Notes under the pieces: model-generated
Told to the model about the DNA's origin: nothing
The model's database searches: none
What the model saw: the letters and a program-made list of their open reading frames with translations, nothing else
Assembly (NCBI GenBank): GCA_043813305.1
Contig: JBDRLC010000034.1
Location: forward strand, 1 to 23,372
Length of the DNA: 23,372 nucleotides
Reading direction: 5' to 3'
Source of the DNA: JAHIZC01 sp043813305
Lineage (GTDB): Bacteria > Omnitrophota > Gorgyraeia > Gygaellales > Profunditerraquicolaceae
Position numbers and translations under genes: made by a program
Shown here: piece after piece, positions 1 through 6,493 of the stretch
Position numbering within the stretch: the first letter of the stretch is position 1
Layout: every line of letters begins with the position of its first letter

Positions 1-1
1 T

Positions 2-72
2 GCGAGCGTAGTTCAATGGTAGAACAATGGCCTTCCAAGCCATATATGTGGGTTCGATTCCCATCGCTCGCT
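2..72 (+). tRNA. tRNA-Gly, anticodon TCC
   Basis: A full cloverleaf can be drawn. The acceptor stem is GCGAGCG (2-8) with CGCTCGC (65-71). The D stem is GTTC/GAAC. The anticodon stem ATGGC/GCCAT encloses loop CTTCCAA, with anticodon TCC at 34-36. The T stem is GTGGG/CCCAT around loop TTCGATT. The discriminator is T72 and no CCA is encoded. All stems pair, so the gene looks functional. It is followed directly by hairpin and tRNA-fragment sequence. Confidence 0.95.
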
Positions 73-87
73 GTGCCAGAGAAGTGA

Positions 88-130
88 GGCGGGATCCCGC
101 CGCAAAGATGCTGTTACGAGGGCGTCGGGA
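88..130 (+). repeat. TCCCG...TCGGGA hairpin element behind tRNA-Gly
   Basis: Positions 88-101 are a perfect 14-base palindrome (GGCGGGATCCCGCC). Its right half opens a hairpin running from TCCCGCCGC (95-103) to GCGTCGGGA (122-130), with one mismatch in the stem. The same design with different stem bases occurs at 4717-4754 behind tRNA-Pro. In both places it ends in TCGGGA followed at once by CAAG. The 5' arm of a first hairpin, which is present at the tRNA-Pro locus, seems to be missing here. The function is unknown. It looks like a short dispersed palindromic element. Confidence 0.6.
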
Positions 131-167
131 CAAGCTATATACGGGGGTTCGATTCCCCTCTCCCGCT
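131..167 (+). pseudogene. tRNA-Gly 3'-half fragment
   Basis: This stretch aligns with the intact tRNA-Gly at 2-72 from its anticodon loop (CAAGC) to the discriminator. It has a T arm, GGGGG/CCCCT around TTCGATT (143-159), and an acceptor 3' strand CTCCCGC (160-166). That strand would pair with GCGGGAG, not with the acceptor of the upstream gene, so the source may be another glycine tRNA. No matching D arm or anticodon arm lies upstream; the hairpin element takes that place. It is probably a remnant and not a working tRNA. Confidence 0.6.
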
Positions 168-319
168 TTGGAAAAAGAATCTAGCGGGATTGCGTTTTAC
201 ATTTATTAGTAAATTTATTATTGAAAAGTAATTTATTTGAGGGTTCCCTGCCTGCCGGCAGGCAGGGAACCCCCTCTCCCGCTTGTCTGGAAACGAGCAG
301 GATAAGAGAGTTTTAGATT
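168..319. other. Intergenic stretch with a 32-base perfect palindrome
   Basis: No gene was found. Positions 168-240 are AT-rich with nothing recognisable. Positions 241-272 form a perfect palindrome: GGGTTC, the core CCTGCCTGCCGGCAGGCAGG, then GAACCC. Directly after it, 273-284 repeats the CCTCTCCCGCTT seen at 157-168 in the tRNA-Gly fragment. This suggests another tRNA 3' end interrupted in its T loop. A weak stem GCTTGT/ACGAGC follows at 281-298. There is no T tract, so the palindrome is not a typical intrinsic terminator. Confidence 0.65.
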
Positions 320-1789
320 ATGGATATTTTTAAAAAGTTTACTACAGAATTTGTAGATAAGGTCATTGATAAGGCTGATGTATTCATAGTCTATCTTGAT
401 AAAAGCATGAATGTATCGATGTGCAATACAAAGGTAGAGGGTCTGGCCTCAAAGAGTAAAAAAGAGATTATCGGCAATTTCTGGATTGATGTTCTATGCC
501 ATGATCGCAACTCTTTAAGTACAAACAAACAAATGTTTCAGGCGATTATAGACGACTCTACGAAATATAAGAGGCCGAATAATCTGGAGATTTTATTTAC
601 CGATATAGGCAATAAGGACATGTTGATCTCTTGGAGTATAACTCCGATATTGTCCGAGTCCAAAGAGCTTGAAGGGATGTTATTGATCGGTAATGATATC
701 ACAGAGTTGGTAGAGAGGCAGAATTCGTCGAGGAAGATAGATGAGACCCTGAAGGATATCTTCTCCAATATACGGGAGTATGCGATATATGTAGTCAATC
801 TAGATGGGAATATTACATATTTCGGTATGGGCTCAGAAGTGATGTTCGGTTGGCAGAAGAAAGAGATAATCTTTAAACATGCTAGGCTCCTGCACCCTAA
901 AGATGAGAGCGAACCCGGGTTGTCCTACATTTTAGAGCAGGTAAATCAATTCGGAGAATACGAGACGGAAGCAGAACTGCTCAAAAAAGACGGCCGTACC
1001 TTCCCGGTTATATTGACTATAACTAGATTTCTCGATTCCCAGGGTGGATTGACAGGCTACATATTTATTGCCAAGGATATCACGGAGAGAAAAAAATTAG
1101 AGTATCAGATTATTCAATCCGAAAAGTTAGCGGCGCTCGGTCAATTAGTATCAGGAATAACGCATGACATAAACAATCCTTTATTTGTTATTTCCGGCAG
1201 GCTGGAAATGATGCTTCAAGAGAAGAAATTGGATAAAGAACTGAAAAAGAATTTAGTGATTTTAAATGAGCAGGCAGAGAGGATAAAAAAATTAGTGGAT
1301 CAGCTTCTTAAGTTTTCGCGTAAATCCCCTCCGAAATTCGTCACTTTGAATGTAAATGAGGTAATTGAAAATATATTGCCGCTTTTGGCTTATCATAAAC
1401 TCTCGGTGGCAAATATAAATATTATAAAGAATTTTCAGAAGGATATCTCTTTAATTAAGGGGGACTTGAATCAGCTTCAGGAAGTTTTTATTAATCTATG
1501 TATAAACGCATATCAATCAATGTCGGAGGGCGGGAGCCTGACCATAAAAACCTGCAATTTACCGAATTGCTACGTGGAAATAAGGATAAGCGATAATGGT
1601 AAGGGCATACCTGAGGAGAACCTGAAGAATATATTCATGCCTTTCTTTTCCACAAAAGAAGAAGGTACCGGATTAGGCCTGTCTATCTGTTATAATATTA
1701 TTAAGGGCCATAACGGAACAGTCGAAATAGATAGTGAAGTGAATAAAGGAACGACTTTTATTATTAGATTTCCGTTTGTCAAAGAGTAA
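320..1789 (+). CDS. Soluble PAS-PAS sensor histidine kinase
   Basis: This 489-residue kinase has no membrane segment, so it should sense in the cytoplasm. Two PAS-type domains cover about residues 15-130 and 140-262; both end in the usual (K/N)DITE motif. The dimerisation/phosphoacceptor domain carries SGITHDINNP with the phosphorylated His at 282. The ATPase domain has an N box (NLCIN, N396), the G1 box DNGKGIP (D425) and the G2 box GTGLGL (from 449), so it should be active. The H-box type resembles NtrB-like and other PAS-linked kinases. The ligand or cofactor of the PAS domains cannot be told. A response regulator follows 15 bases downstream and is the probable partner. It opens the run of genes up to gpsA. 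Confidence 0.93.
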   Translation: MDIFKKFTTEFVDKVIDKADVFIVYLDKSMNVSMCNTKVEGLASKSKKEIIGNFWIDVLCHDRNSLSTNKQMFQAIIDDSTKYKRPNNLEILFTDIGNKDMLISWSITPILSESKELEGMLLIGNDITELVERQNSSRKIDETLKDIFSNIREYAIYVVNLDGNITYFGMGSEVMFGWQKKEIIFKHARLLHPKDESEPGLSYILEQVNQFGEYETEAELLKKDGRTFPVILTITRFLDSQGGLTGYIFIAKDITERKKLEYQIIQSEKLAALGQLVSGITHDINNPLFVISGRLEMMLQEKKLDKELKKNLVILNEQAERIKKLVDQLLKFSRKSPPKFVTLNVNEVIENILPLLAYHKLSVANINIIKNFQKDISLIKGDLNQLQEVFINLCINAYQSMSEGGSLTIKTCNLPNCYVEIRISDNGKGIPEENLKNIFMPFFSTKEEGTGLGLSICYNIIKGHNGTVEIDSEVNKGTTFIIRFPFVKE

Positions 1790-1804
1790 GGCAGGGAGGA
1801 ATTG

Positions 1805-2182
1805 ATGTCTTATAAGGTATTAGTAGTTGATGATGAGGATGCCGTAAGAGATTTGTTCGTGGAATTATTAAAAAAAGAAAAGTGTCTGACCGAGGAGGCC
1901 TCAAACGGAGAAGATGCATTAGCTTTGATAGAAAAAGAGGCCTTTAATATTATTCTTTTGGATATCAAGCTGCCCGGTATTAGCGGATTGGATGTTTTAA
2001 AAAAAATAAGAGGGACAAAGCCGGACTTGCCGGTTATCATGATTACCGGCTTTGCTTATGATGATGAGTTAGTTGCCAAGTCCAAGGAGTATGGCTGCTG
2101 TGGATATATAGTGAAGAATATGAGCTCATCTGAGATTATCGCCAGTTTTAAATCTATTGCTAAGAAGGCAGTTAAAAAATAG
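1805..2182 (+). CDS. Single-domain response regulator (CheY-like receiver)
   Basis: The protein is a stand-alone receiver of 125 residues with no output domain. The acidic pocket is D9-D10, the phosphoacceptor is D53 (in LLDIKLPG), the switch Thr is T81 and the conserved Lys is K104. I chose the ATG at 1805 because the ribosome site GGGAGGA (1793-1799) is 5 bases away; a TTG at 1802 is too close. It is probably phosphorylated by the upstream kinase. With no effector domain it must act by protein-protein contact or in a phosphorelay. Its target is not visible, although a PilZ gene lies two genes on. Confidence 0.93.
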   Translation: MSYKVLVVDDEDAVRDLFVELLKKEKCLTEEASNGEDALALIEKEAFNIILLDIKLPGISGLDVLKKIRGTKPDLPVIMITGFAYDDELVAKSKEYGCCGYIVKNMSSSEIIASFKSIAKKAVKK

Positions 2183-2185
2183 ACT

Positions 2186-2950
2186 ATGGCCGAAGAACTA
2201 TTAAAACCCGTATTTATCGATGCCTTTGATCTTGATGACGCCTGGTTTCAGTCGCTGTCAGCGATCTTAGAGAAGGGGCATGTTTATACGATCACCAAAG
2301 GAAGCTATGAGGGGCAGAGGCGCCTGGAGTTTGATTTTGTGATGGTAAGAGTTAGAAAGCCGTCACACCAGATCATCCCTATAATCCCCGAAGGCATGAG
2401 CATCCCCGCCCCTACCGATATGGAATACATCCAGGGGTATCTAAGTTATCTCTTGACCGGCACTAAGACGGAAACAGAAGATTACACATATGGAGAGAGG
2501 TTGGTCGAGCCGAAGGTGAGAGTAAAACAGAATATAGACGGCAAAGACATGGTGCAGGAGATGCCTTTAAACGTAAATCAGGTCGAAGAAGTGATCAAGA
2601 TTTACAAAGAGAAAGGTTTTGGTACAAATCAGGCGATAATGGAAATCGGGATGCCATCTGATATCAAGTTGGTTGATCCCCCATGCCTTAGGCTCATAGA
2701 TACACGTGTACGCTACGGAAAGCTGCATTTTATTTTATATTTCCGCTCCTGGGATCTCTGGGGTGGGTTTCCTTCGAATCTCGGTGGGTTGCAGCTGGTA
2801 AAGCAATATATCGCCGATGAGATCAAAGTGGAAGACGGAGAGATGGTAGCGGTTAGCAAAGGTTTGCATCTTTACGAGTACTCCTGGGAATTGGCTAAGC
2901 TTCGGACGAATAAAACTATAGATCAGGCTTCAGGCCTTAAATTAGAATAA
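2186..2950 (+). CDS. Thymidylate synthase-like protein, methanogen/archaeal type
   Basis: The C-terminal half carries the thymidylate synthase signature: nucleophile Cys167 in DPPC, then a GKL strand, RSWD (R187-D190) for phosphate/dUMP contact, N198, and HLY (H228, Y230). The N-terminal part is unlike E. coli ThyA and resembles the divergent methanogen group as I remember it. At the place of the paired arginines (SRR in E. coli, supplied by the partner subunit) it has TNQA. It may make dTMP from dUMP with a folate, or do a related C5 modification of a pyrimidine nucleotide; the sequence does not settle this. It starts 3 bases after the response regulator and ends one base before the PilZ gene. 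Family is fairly sure, reaction is not. Confidence 0.75.
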   Translation: MAEELLKPVFIDAFDLDDAWFQSLSAILEKGHVYTITKGSYEGQRRLEFDFVMVRVRKPSHQIIPIIPEGMSIPAPTDMEYIQGYLSYLLTGTKTETEDYTYGERLVEPKVRVKQNIDGKDMVQEMPLNVNQVEEVIKIYKEKGFGTNQAIMEIGMPSDIKLVDPPCLRLIDTRVRYGKLHFILYFRSWDLWGGFPSNLGGLQLVKQYIADEIKVEDGEMVAVSKGLHLYEYSWELAKLRTNKTIDQASGLKLE

Positions 2951-2951
2951 T

Positions 2952-3338
2952 ATGGACAATAATTATACGGGTCAAGAGCGCAGAGAATTCTTGAGGTTGG
3001 ATTGTGCGACGCCTTTAGGCTTTAAGGTATGTAAGAAGGGGACGATCTCAAAATTGTTTCAAGGCTATTCGGTGAATATAAGCGAGGCCGGAATATTATG
3101 CAAAATAACAGAGAAGGTTAAAAAAGAAGATGTATTATGGCTCTCTTTTGATCGTTCGGTATTGAGCATCTGCGAAGAATTAGAGAGAAGGGTTTTGATT
3201 TATCAAAACGGCATTATCGCAAAGGTAGTGAGAATAGAGCATAAGGATCCTAGCGACTATAGTGTAGGTGTAAAATTCCTTACGCGGGAAGAGAAGAATC
3301 TGACTAATATTTATCCTGATGTGCATTTCCTGAAATGA
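2952..3338 (+). CDS. PilZ domain protein
   Basis: This is a 128-residue one-domain protein. The N-terminal motif RREFLR fits the RxxxR part of the PilZ c-di-GMP site, and NISEAG (about residues 43-48) fits the D/NxSxxG part. It should bind cyclic di-GMP and pass the signal on by contact with a partner; no effector or membrane segment is fused to it. The stop codon overlaps the gpsA start (ATGA), so the two are translationally coupled. A second PilZ protein is encoded at 4831-5187. The link to the upstream two-component pair is positional only. Confidence 0.85.
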   Translation: MDNNYTGQERREFLRLDCATPLGFKVCKKGTISKLFQGYSVNISEAGILCKITEKVKKEDVLWLSFDRSVLSICEELERRVLIYQNGIIAKVVRIEHKDPSDYSVGVKFLTREEKNLTNIYPDVHFLK

Positions 3339-4327
3339 ATATTTCTATACTCGGTGACGGCGGATGGGGTACGACATTAGCGATACTTCTTGCACGGAAA
3401 GGTTTTCGGGTAACCCTATGGGGAGCCTTCGGGGACTATTCGAGGTATTTAGAAAAATACAGGATAAATAAGAAATTTTTACCTGGAGTTAAGATACCCA
3501 GACAGGTTAAGATCACAGGCGATCTTAACCAGGCCGTTCTCGATGGAGGCGATCTGATAGTTTTAGCGATACCTTCACAGCATATGCGAAAGGTTCTTGG
3601 GAAAGTTAGGCGGGTGGGTGTACCTGCAGGTGTGATATTCTTAAGCGTAAGTAAAGGGATAGAGATTGGGTCACTGAAGAGAATGTCTGAAGTAATGCGC
3701 GATGAATTAAAAAAAGTCAGATATGCGGTGCTTTCGGGTCCGACGATTGCCCGGGAAGTGGCATACGGGATACCTAGCGTAGCTGTTACTGCATCTGAAG
3801 ACAAAAAAGTCTCCAGACGCATTCAGGATATTTTCATGAACGAAAGATTCAGGGTGTATACGAATAATGACGTAGTAGGGGTAGAATTAGGGGGGAGCTT
3901 GAAGAATATAATTGCTATTGCCTGTGGAATATCAGATGGCCTCGGGTTTGGCACTAATACAAAAGCAGCGCTGCTTTCAAGAGGATTAGTGGAAATATCC
4001 AAATTAGGTTTAGCTATGGGCGCGAGGGTGAGGACATTCAGCGGTATCAGCGGCCTGGGGGATTTGGTGACCACTTGTATCAGTCCTTATAGCAGGAATA
4101 GATTCGTAGGCGTACAGATCGGCAAGGGAAAATCTTTAAGGCAGATACAAACACATATGCAGATGGTGGCTGAAGGTGTTCCGACGGCAAAATCCGCACA
4201 CTTCTTAAGTTTAAAACATAAGGTTGAGATGCCTATAGCCCAAGAGATCTACAACGTTCTTTATAAAAACAAATCTCCGCTTAAGGCCCTTAATGATCTG
4301 ATGAGGAGAAAGAAGAAAGAAGAGTAA
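3335..4327 (+). CDS. gpsA: Glycerol-3-phosphate dehydrogenase [NAD(P)+]
   Basis: The enzyme reduces dihydroxyacetone phosphate to sn-glycerol 3-phosphate for phospholipid synthesis in the cytoplasm. The N-terminal dinucleotide site is GDGGWGTTLA (residues 7-16). Family motifs include SVSKGIE, LSGPTIA and GGSLKN with the catalytic Lys190, followed by NTKAALLSRG and the C-terminal substrate domain with SGLGDLVTTC. The 330-residue length is normal. It overlaps the PilZ gene by 4 bases and is the last gene before a non-coding, repeat-rich gap. No plsY or der lies next to it, unlike in many genomes. Confidence 0.96.
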   Translation: MNISILGDGGWGTTLAILLARKGFRVTLWGAFGDYSRYLEKYRINKKFLPGVKIPRQVKITGDLNQAVLDGGDLIVLAIPSQHMRKVLGKVRRVGVPAGVIFLSVSKGIEIGSLKRMSEVMRDELKKVRYAVLSGPTIAREVAYGIPSVAVTASEDKKVSRRIQDIFMNERFRVYTNNDVVGVELGGSLKNIIAIACGISDGLGFGTNTKAALLSRGLVEISKLGLAMGARVRTFSGISGLGDLVTTCISPYSRNRFVGVQIGKGKSLRQIQTHMQMVAEGVPTAKSAHFLSLKHKVEMPIAQEIYNVLYKNKSPLKALNDLMRRKKKEE

Positions 4328-4357
4328 GCGGCTTTTTGACAATTAGTTATAGTTACT

Positions 4358-4473
4358 TGGTTAGGGTTAAGGTTAGGAAGCCGGTTTGGTAGTTGGGTTA
4401 GGGCTAGGTGTTAAAACACCAACTACCTTACCCACAAACCATACCGGCATCCTTACCCTTACCTTAACCCAAC
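4358..4473. repeat. Long imperfect inverted repeat between gpsA and tRNA-Pro
   Basis: The two halves are complementary over about 55 bases each with scattered mismatches. The centre is GGTGTTAAAACACC (4407-4420). The outer arms carry short telomere-like units: GTTAGG, GTTAAG and GTTAGG on the left, and CCTTAC units with CTTAAC on the right. A transcript would fold into one long hairpin. It might end or protect the gpsA transcript, but no T run follows the stem. It resembles the inverted heptamer arrays at 12434-12517 in design. Confidence 0.7.
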
Positions 4474-4503
4474 AACATTTGAAATAATAAGTTGAGTTAA
4501 GCA

Positions 4504-4578
4504 ACGGGGCGTGGTCATCCCACTTCGTGGGATTTCCTGCCTGTCGGTAGGCAGGCGCCACGGAGGCAGAAAGATTTA
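4504..4578 (+). repeat. Duplicated tRNA-Pro 5' end followed by two hairpins
   Basis: ACGGGGCGTGG at 4504-4514 exactly repeats the start of the tRNA-Pro gene with its preceding base (4578-4588), but no D arm follows. Instead comes the hairpin ATCCCACTTCGTGGGAT (4517-4533) and then CCTGCCTGTCGGTAGGCAGG (4536-4555). The latter is a variant of the palindrome at 241-272 in which two G-U pairs replace G-C pairs. CGCCACG at 4556-4562 can pair back to CGTGG (4510-4514), closing both hairpins in one branched fold. The role is unknown. Confidence 0.6.
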
Positions 4579-4653
4579 CGGGGCGTGGCTCAGTTTGGCT
4601 AGAGCGCTTGAATGGGGTTCAAGAGGTCGACAGTTCAAGTCTGTCCGCCCCGA
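4579..4653 (+). tRNA. tRNA-Pro, anticodon GGG
   Basis: The acceptor stem is CGGGGCG (4579-4585) with CGCCCCG (4646-4652), and the discriminator is A4653. The D stem is GCTC/GAGC. The anticodon stem CTTGA/TCAAG encloses loop ATGGGGT with anticodon GGG at 4614-4616. The T stem is GACAG/CTGTC with loop TTCAAGT. All stems pair without mismatches. No CCA is encoded. Partial copies of both its ends lie nearby, at 4504-4514 and at 4675-4774. Confidence 0.95.
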
Positions 4654-4674
4654 CACTTTAAAAGAAATATCGGA

Positions 4675-4774
4675 GTCGACAGTTTCCCGACAGGCTACTT
4701 TAGAGCTAGGTCGGGATCCCGATGGAAAGCTTCGAAGAAGCGGCACCATCGGGACAAGTCTGTCCGCCCCGACA
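4675..4774 (+). pseudogene. Duplicate tRNA-Pro 3' end split by two hairpin elements
   Basis: GTCGACAGTT (4675-4684) and CAAGTCTGTCCGCCCCGACA (4755-4774) are exact copies of two pieces that are contiguous in the intact gene (4626-4655). Between them lie 70 bases made of two abutting hairpins. The first, 4685-4716, has stem TCCCGAC/GTCGGGA. The second, 4717-4754, has stem TCCCGATGG/CCATCGGGA. The split falls inside the T loop. This reads as a duplicated tRNA 3' end hit by a tandem palindromic element. No acceptor 5' strand, D arm or anticodon arm is present, so the copy cannot be a tRNA. Confidence 0.75.
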
Positions 4775-4830
4775 ATTCACTGCGATTTTGTCGGAGAAAT
4801 ATATTCGCAGGCGGCATAAAGGAGGATAAA

Positions 4831-5187
4831 ATGGGATATTCAGGACCGGAAAGACGCAACTATCAGCGGGTACATGGTCGTTTTATCGTTTCCTACCGAA
4901 TTCTCGAAGATGTAAATAATGCTGATATAACTCAGACAAAAAATTTAAGCCTGGGGGGTATGATGCTTACCACTAACAGGCAGTTACGCCCCGGGACAAA
5001 GCTAGCTTTAGAAATCAGACTGCCCTTTGACCCTAACCCGATCATACTGGTAGGCGATGTACAGGAGTCAAAAGAAGTAACCAAGAATCTGATTTATGAT
5101 ACCCGGATAAGATTTATATCGGTTGATGCAAAACACAGAAATACTATTAACGGAACGATCAATTACTATTTAAAGAAAGGTTCATAG
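4831..5187 (+). CDS. PilZ domain protein
   Basis: This 118-residue one-domain protein has ERRNYQR near the N-terminus (the RxxxR part of the c-di-GMP site) and NLSLGG at about residues 38-43 (D/NxSxxG). I start it at the ATG at 4831, 5 bases after a strong ribosome site AAAGGAGG (4818-4825). The open frame continues upstream through the tRNA-Pro copy, which cannot be coding. The stop codon abuts the start of hom directly. It presumably binds cyclic di-GMP and acts through a partner. Why a PilZ gene leads the threonine genes is unclear; no c-di-GMP enzyme is encoded in the window. Confidence 0.88.
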   Translation: MGYSGPERRNYQRVHGRFIVSYRILEDVNNADITQTKNLSLGGMMLTTNRQLRPGTKLALEIRLPFDPNPIILVGDVQESKEVTKNLIYDTRIRFISVDAKHRNTINGTINYYLKKGS

Positions 5188-6483
5188 ATGAAAAAAATAA
5201 ATATTGGTCTGATCGGTTTTGGAAATGTCGGTTCGGGCGTAGTTAAGATCTTGCGCGATAAAAAGAACTTCTTAGCCAAAAGAACCGGCCTCCAGATACA
5301 TGTGAAGAAGATCTGCGATAAGGACCTCTTTTCAAAAAGAAATGTTTCACTGAGTAAGGGTATGCTTACTAAGAATGCCAGAGAGATAATCGATGATCCC
5401 ATGATAGATATTCTAGTCGAGTTGATCGGAGGGCTTCATCCGGCAAAGGAATTTATTATTGAGGCATTGAAGAAGGGCAAGAATATAGTTACCGCTAACA
5501 AAGCTTTGCTGGCACAGGAAGGAAAAGAGCTTTTTGCACGCGCCTCTGACCGGGGTAAGAGCATCTACTTTGAAGCTTCGGTGGGAGCGGGTATTCCGAT
5601 CATTAAGACTCTCCGGGAGGGTTTGGTCGCTAACCGGTTTGACAGTATTTACGGAATCCTTAACGGTACTTCAAATTTTGTCCTTTCTCAGATGTCGAAT
5701 TATAATTGCACTTTTAAAAAGGCCTTAGCAGATGCGAAGGCCAGGGGTTTTGCAGAGAAGGACCCGTCTTTAGATATCAACGGTATAGATTCGGCGCATA
5801 AGTTGCTTTTATTGATCTATCTTTGTTTCGGAAAACTGGTAAGCCTGAATGATGTTTATGTTGAGGGTATTTCCCGGATTTCATTAGCCGATGTAAATTA
5901 TGCCAAGGAATTAGGTTTTGAAATAAAATTATTAGCAATTGCCAAGAAGGAAGGCCAGGATCTTGAGGTGAGGGTGCACCCTACTTTGATCCCGCAATCG
6001 CACTTATTGGCTTCGGTAGAAGGAATATTTAACGCGATATATGTATCAAGTGATTTAGCAGGTAATCTCCTGATGTACGGGCCGGGAGCAGGGCAGTTAT
6101 CAGCAGCTTCGGCAGTCGTCTCTGATATTGTAGACCTGACTCAGGATTTAAAAGCCGGGCTCTTCAGGCAGACTTTGAATATAATACCTGATAAATCTAT
6201 TAAAAGATTGCGCAAGATGGATGATTTTTCAAGCCGGCACTACATTAGATTCATGGCAGTAGATAAACCCGGCGTTCTGGCTAAAATTTCAGGAATACTC
6301 GCAAAATTTAAAATAAGCATAGCTTCGGTTAGCCAGAAGCAAAGACACAAGGCGCATGTAGTTCCGATTGTAATGATACTTCATGAATCCAGAGAGAAAG
6401 ATTTACAAACAGCCTTAGGTACTATAGCCCGGCTTGATATAATCAAAGAGGATCCGGTAGCAATAAGAATAGAAGAGGCATAA
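5188..6483 (+). CDS. hom: Homoserine dehydrogenase with C-terminal ACT domain
   Basis: It reduces aspartate semialdehyde to L-homoserine with NAD(P)H. The dinucleotide site GLIGFGNVGSG starts at residue 7. The middle holds TANKALLA and GILNGTSNF, and the catalytic region reads DINGIDSAHK with D201 and K205. An ACT domain fills about 349-431, as in the threonine-feedback-inhibited single-function enzymes; feedback control is therefore likely but not shown. The 431-residue length is typical. It directly follows the PilZ gene with no gap and is followed after 10 bases by thrC. Confidence 0.96.
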   Translation: MKKINIGLIGFGNVGSGVVKILRDKKNFLAKRTGLQIHVKKICDKDLFSKRNVSLSKGMLTKNAREIIDDPMIDILVELIGGLHPAKEFIIEALKKGKNIVTANKALLAQEGKELFARASDRGKSIYFEASVGAGIPIIKTLREGLVANRFDSIYGILNGTSNFVLSQMSNYNCTFKKALADAKARGFAEKDPSLDINGIDSAHKLLLLIYLCFGKLVSLNDVYVEGISRISLADVNYAKELGFEIKLLAIAKKEGQDLEVRVHPTLIPQSHLLASVEGIFNAIYVSSDLAGNLLMYGPGAGQLSAASAVVSDIVDLTQDLKAGLFRQTLNIIPDKSIKRLRKMDDFSSRHYIRFMAVDKPGVLAKISGILAKFKISIASVSQKQRHKAHVVPIVMILHESREKDLQTALGTIARLDIIKEDPVAIRIEEA

Positions 6484-6493
6484 GGAGCAGCCC

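Noticed and set aside
89..167. Complete second tRNA-Gly from the GCGGGA at 89
   Set aside because: The acceptor ends almost pair, but there is no D arm or glycine anticodon arm; the middle is the hairpin element.
27..209. Open frame of 60 codons over the tRNA-Gly region
   Set aside because: It runs through the tRNA and hairpin elements, has no ribosome site and no protein-like composition.
3436..3822. Minus-strand open frames opposite gpsA, lysC, uvrB and others
   Set aside because: All lie opposite strong plus-strand genes, have no ribosome sites and encode no recognisable protein.
4511..4819. Open frames across tRNA-Pro and its copies, including an upstream extension of the PilZ gene
   Set aside because: The tRNA cannot be coding and the PilZ start at 4831 has an ideal ribosome site.
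4785..4831. Third copy of the leader motif (ATTCGCAG...ATAAAGGAGG)
   Set aside because: Only a short block and a ribosome site agree; the long stem and the final hairpin with GTGYTCATTTAA are missing.
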